The position numbers and the translations under genes were made by a program. DNA of 64,000 nucleotides from JBHEBG01 sp046557915. Lineage in GTDB: Bacteria; Bacteroidota; Bacteroidia; Flavobacteriales; Flavobacteriaceae. Under the pieces are notes generated by a model. That model saw only the letters and a list, made by a program, of their open reading frames with translations, ran no database searches and was not told the origin of the DNA. Shown one piece after another: positions 62,170 to 64,000 of the stretch. Position 1 is the stretch's first letter. Each line of letters begins with the position of its first letter. Location of the stretch: assembly GCF_046557915.1 (NCBI RefSeq), contig NZ_JBHEBG010000002.1:310001-374000 (forward strand). The letters run 5' to 3'.

Positions 62170-63033
62170 TTAATTAGCGGAAGATTTAAACTGATTTGGG
62201 GTAAGTTTAAAATGATTTTTAAATGATTTGATGAAGTGAGAGCTATTTTTAAAACCGCTCTCATAACAAACCTGGTTTACATTTAGTTCCGTGCTTCTTA
62301 AAAGTGTTTTAGCATAGCTGAGCCTTTTATCAATTAGCCATTTAGCGGGGGTTGTACCGAAATGACTCTTAAAATCGCGTTTAAAACTAGAGAGGCTCCT
62401 TCCACAAAGTTTTGCAAAGGCAGATATGGGAAGATCGTACTGAAAATTCCTATCCATCACATATTGCATACTGCTCTTCACAGATTGCCCAATGTTTCTA
62501 ATCATAGTTTGAAACTCTTTGTTCCGTGGATTAAGGGTAATATTAAAGAGAAGTTCCTTAAACTTAATTTCCACAAGGTTCTGGGGTATGGATTCACCCA
62601 ATTTCAAATAATTGAAGATGCTGTTTACCAAAGTTTCGAAATAGTGATCGGTATGTATCAGCGTTACATTACTTTCGGTACTCACCGCAGACTCATTGTC
62701 CGTTCCCAATAGGTTTTCCGCAATGAAATCCTTAATGAAGTCGTCGTTCATAAAAAACAACATTACACAATAATCGTTGTCCATGTATTGTTTGGTGGTG
62801 TATACGCCCTTTTTTACAAAGATCGCTTTGCCTTCCGTTAAGCTATACGTCTTTCCTGGGGTGATCCAATCCTTTTTGCCACTGATTACGTAGGTGATTA
62901 AGTGCGATTCTGTCCATAGTTGAAACTCTTCAACATTTAGCGGGCATTTATATTCTACCAACAAGAAATTGTTTCCTATCCGCTTATTGAATTTAGGATG
63001 CCGTTTAAAGTATTCGTAGATGTCAACGATCAT
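62170..63033 (-). CDS. AraC-family transcriptional regulator
   Basis: A 287-residue regulator. The N-terminal half is a cupin-like sensor with KTYSLTEGKAIFVKKGVYT. The C-terminal AraC DNA-binding domain contains LPISAFAKLCGRSLSSFKRDF and NVNQVCYESGFKNSSHFIKS, each shown only in part as FAKLCGRSLSSFKRDF and SGFKNSSHFIKSF. Immediately upstream of the OsmC and dehydrogenase genes on the same strand, it probably regulates them, possibly in response to a hydrophobic or oxidised compound. Confidence 0.85.
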   Translation of the reverse strand: MIVDIYEYFKRHPKFNKRIGNNFLLVEYKCPLNVEEFQLWTESHLITYVISGKKDWITPGKTYSLTEGKAIFVKKGVYTTKQYMDNDYCVMLFFMNDDFIKDFIAENLLGTDNESAVSTESNVTLIHTDHYFETLVNSIFNYLKLGESIPQNLVEIKFKELLFNITLNPRNKEFQTMIRNIGQSVKSSMQYVMDRNFQYDLPISAFAKLCGRSLSSFKRDFKSHFGTTPAKWLIDKRLSYAKTLLRSTELNVNQVCYESGFKNSSHFIKSFKNHFKLTPNQFKSSAN

Positions 63034-63158
63034 GCTCTGGTGTGATTTTACGAAACAGAATCCAAGGAACTATCTGGATATTCATTATATCAAATATAAT
63101 AATCCTTTCTGTTAGATGGTGGTCACTACCATGCAAAGTTGCTTCTCAAATTAGGCAA

Positions 63159-63674
63159 TTACCGGCGTCTGCCATATAGGTCCAAAGTGTACAATAAACC
63201 AAGGTTAACCGTGGTCCATGATCTTTGATCCAATTCTACCGTGGTATAAGAAAGATTTACTTCGGTAGTTGTACCGAACAAATAGCCGAGCAGCGGCCTA
63301 TAGTAAAGCCCTCCGTCATTGCCATCATTAATACCAAATGCATAACCACCTTCTATCCCAATAGAAAATGAGTTGGAAGGCCATATCCTGGCCGAAGCGG
63401 CCGTTGGTGCAAACTGTACGTCGGGTAGATCAACCAATACTGTTCCTGTCTGAAACGTTTCATGGAATCCCTATATGTAACTGGCCATTACGCCTAGGTC
63501 CACAACTTCTCCCAAGGCCCACATATGACCTATTTCCACGCCTACAACTACACCAACTTCATCATTAAAGTCATTGAACGGTAGCCCTCCCTGAATACCG
63601 AACTTAAGCCCTTCTTGGGCAAATAAACCAGTAGCGAATACACTTAGGGCAATGGTTAAAATAATATGTCTCAT
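63159..63674 (-). pseudogene. outer-membrane beta-barrel protein gene interrupted by an in-frame stop
   Basis: Two open stretches in the same minus-strand frame (63674-63474 and 63437-63159) are separated by a TAG at 63473-63471. Read through, they form one ~171-residue protein: a signal peptide (LTIALSVFATGLFAQ), GLKFGIQGGLPFND, then GFHETFQTGTVLVDLPDVQF and GINDGNDGGLYYRPLLGYLF, ending WTTVNLGLLYTLDLYGRRR. The repeated strands fit a small porin-like barrel. A single nonsense change is the simplest cause; sequencing error is possible. Confidence 0.75.
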
Positions 63675-63857
63675 GGGTATGGGGTTTGGTTTGGTAAGCC
63701 AAAACTAAAATCTTCCTTGAAATAGCGATCATTTTTGTTGCAAAACAGGGCAAAAAGGTTGTGGAAAGGCAAATTGGGTATTTTTTGTATGGATTATAAG
63801 TACGGTTTATAAACACTAATTAACGTGGCTTTAAGCTAATTTTCCATCCGTCCTTAT

Positions 63858-63865
63858 TATTTTTG
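63858..63865 (+). promoter_or_regulatory. -7 promoter box before the terminal gene
   Basis: TATTTTTG matches the Bacteroidota -7 consensus TAnnTTTG and lies 43 bp before the ATG at 63908. No clear -33 element was identified. Confidence 0.45.
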
Positions 63866-63907
63866 ACCCGTTATTTAATCTTATAAAAACCCTAAAGCAC
63901 ATTAGTA

Positions 63908-64000
63908 ATGGCTAAAATTGTACTCCTATTTTTATTTGCGATCATAAACCAAACCCTCCTATTTGGGCAAGATAATGTTTTGTGGAAGTTTAAAACCGAT
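63908..64000 (+). CDS. start of a secreted protein, cut by window edge
   Basis: The ATG at 63908 begins an open frame that runs off the right edge. A signal peptide (KIVLLFLFAIINQTLLFGQ) is followed by DNVLWKFKTD. This opening is common in PQQ-binding-like beta-propeller proteins and similar secreted proteins. Too little is visible to be more precise. Confidence 0.5.
   Translation, partial: MAKIVLLFLFAIINQTLLFGQDNVLWKFKTD

Overview
The window looks like a chromosomal segment of a marine-type member of the Flavobacteriaceae (Bacteroidota). The evidence is the AT-rich sequence, ribosome binding sites that are weak or absent, promoter-like TAnnTTTG boxes, and a typical gene set: fused branched-chain E1 alpha/beta dehydrogenase, DUF1835, DUF5916, fasciclin lipoproteins, YHYH protein, LytTR membrane regulators and ATP-type PEP carboxykinase. 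I see no rRNA, tRNA, CRISPR array or intact transposon. The taxonomic placement is inferred from gene content only.

Region 1 (1-6.3 kb): start of a nucleoside phosphorylase, DUF1835 protein, SUI1-type factor, a small protein resembling archaeal riboflavin kinase, a 2OG-Fe(II) oxygenase, the E1 alpha/beta fusion and two envelope lipoproteins. Region 2 (6.3-12.6 kb) is the most distinctive part. Eight tightly coupled genes encode an FAD oxidoreductase, methyltransferase, type III polyketide synthase, enoyl-reductase-like SDR, dehydratase, FabF-like ketosynthase, acyl carrier protein and a small membrane protein. They read as a pathway in which a dedicated type II fatty-acid-like set builds an acyl starter, the type III PKS turns it into a phenolic or pyrone lipid, and the methyltransferase and flavoenzyme tailor it. 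A strong terminator hairpin lies directly before the first gene.

Region 3 (12.6-24.5 kb): YceI, small secreted and ribosome-associated proteins, a Crp/Fnr regulator, an HD hydrolase-MFS pair, and an RND efflux operon. The TolC-like gene of that operon carries an N-terminal ABC-type substrate-binding domain; a potassium-channel-like gene follows. Region 4 (24.5-37.2 kb) is a central carbon island: ROK sugar kinase lacking its zinc cysteines, UspA protein, SLC13 transporter, pckA, long pyruvate kinase, phosphofructokinase and, convergently, pta-ackA. A perfect TGAT-N4-ATCA palindrome lies in the divergent ROK/UspA promoter region.

Region 5 (37.5-48.9 kb): DUF1579-like and CDGSH proteins, a lipase-like hydrolase, Gfo/Idh/MocA oxidoreductase, DinB lipoprotein, cold-shock protein, an EF-hand/YHYH/MORN/SCO operon, a decayed DUF5916 fragment, a solitary cytosine-5 DNA methyltransferase, and a divergent PhyH/AraC pair. 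Region 6 (48.9-64 kb): five-domain fasciclin lipoprotein, pseudouridine synthase, LytTR membrane regulator, serine hydrolase, LysR, an intact DUF5916 outer-membrane protein, aspartate/glutamate racemase, acyl-CoA dehydrogenase with OsmC and AraC genes, an outer-membrane protein gene broken by a nonsense codon, and the start of a secreted protein. Two loci (53.1 and 60.0 kb) carry arrays of the same degenerate heptamer repeat.
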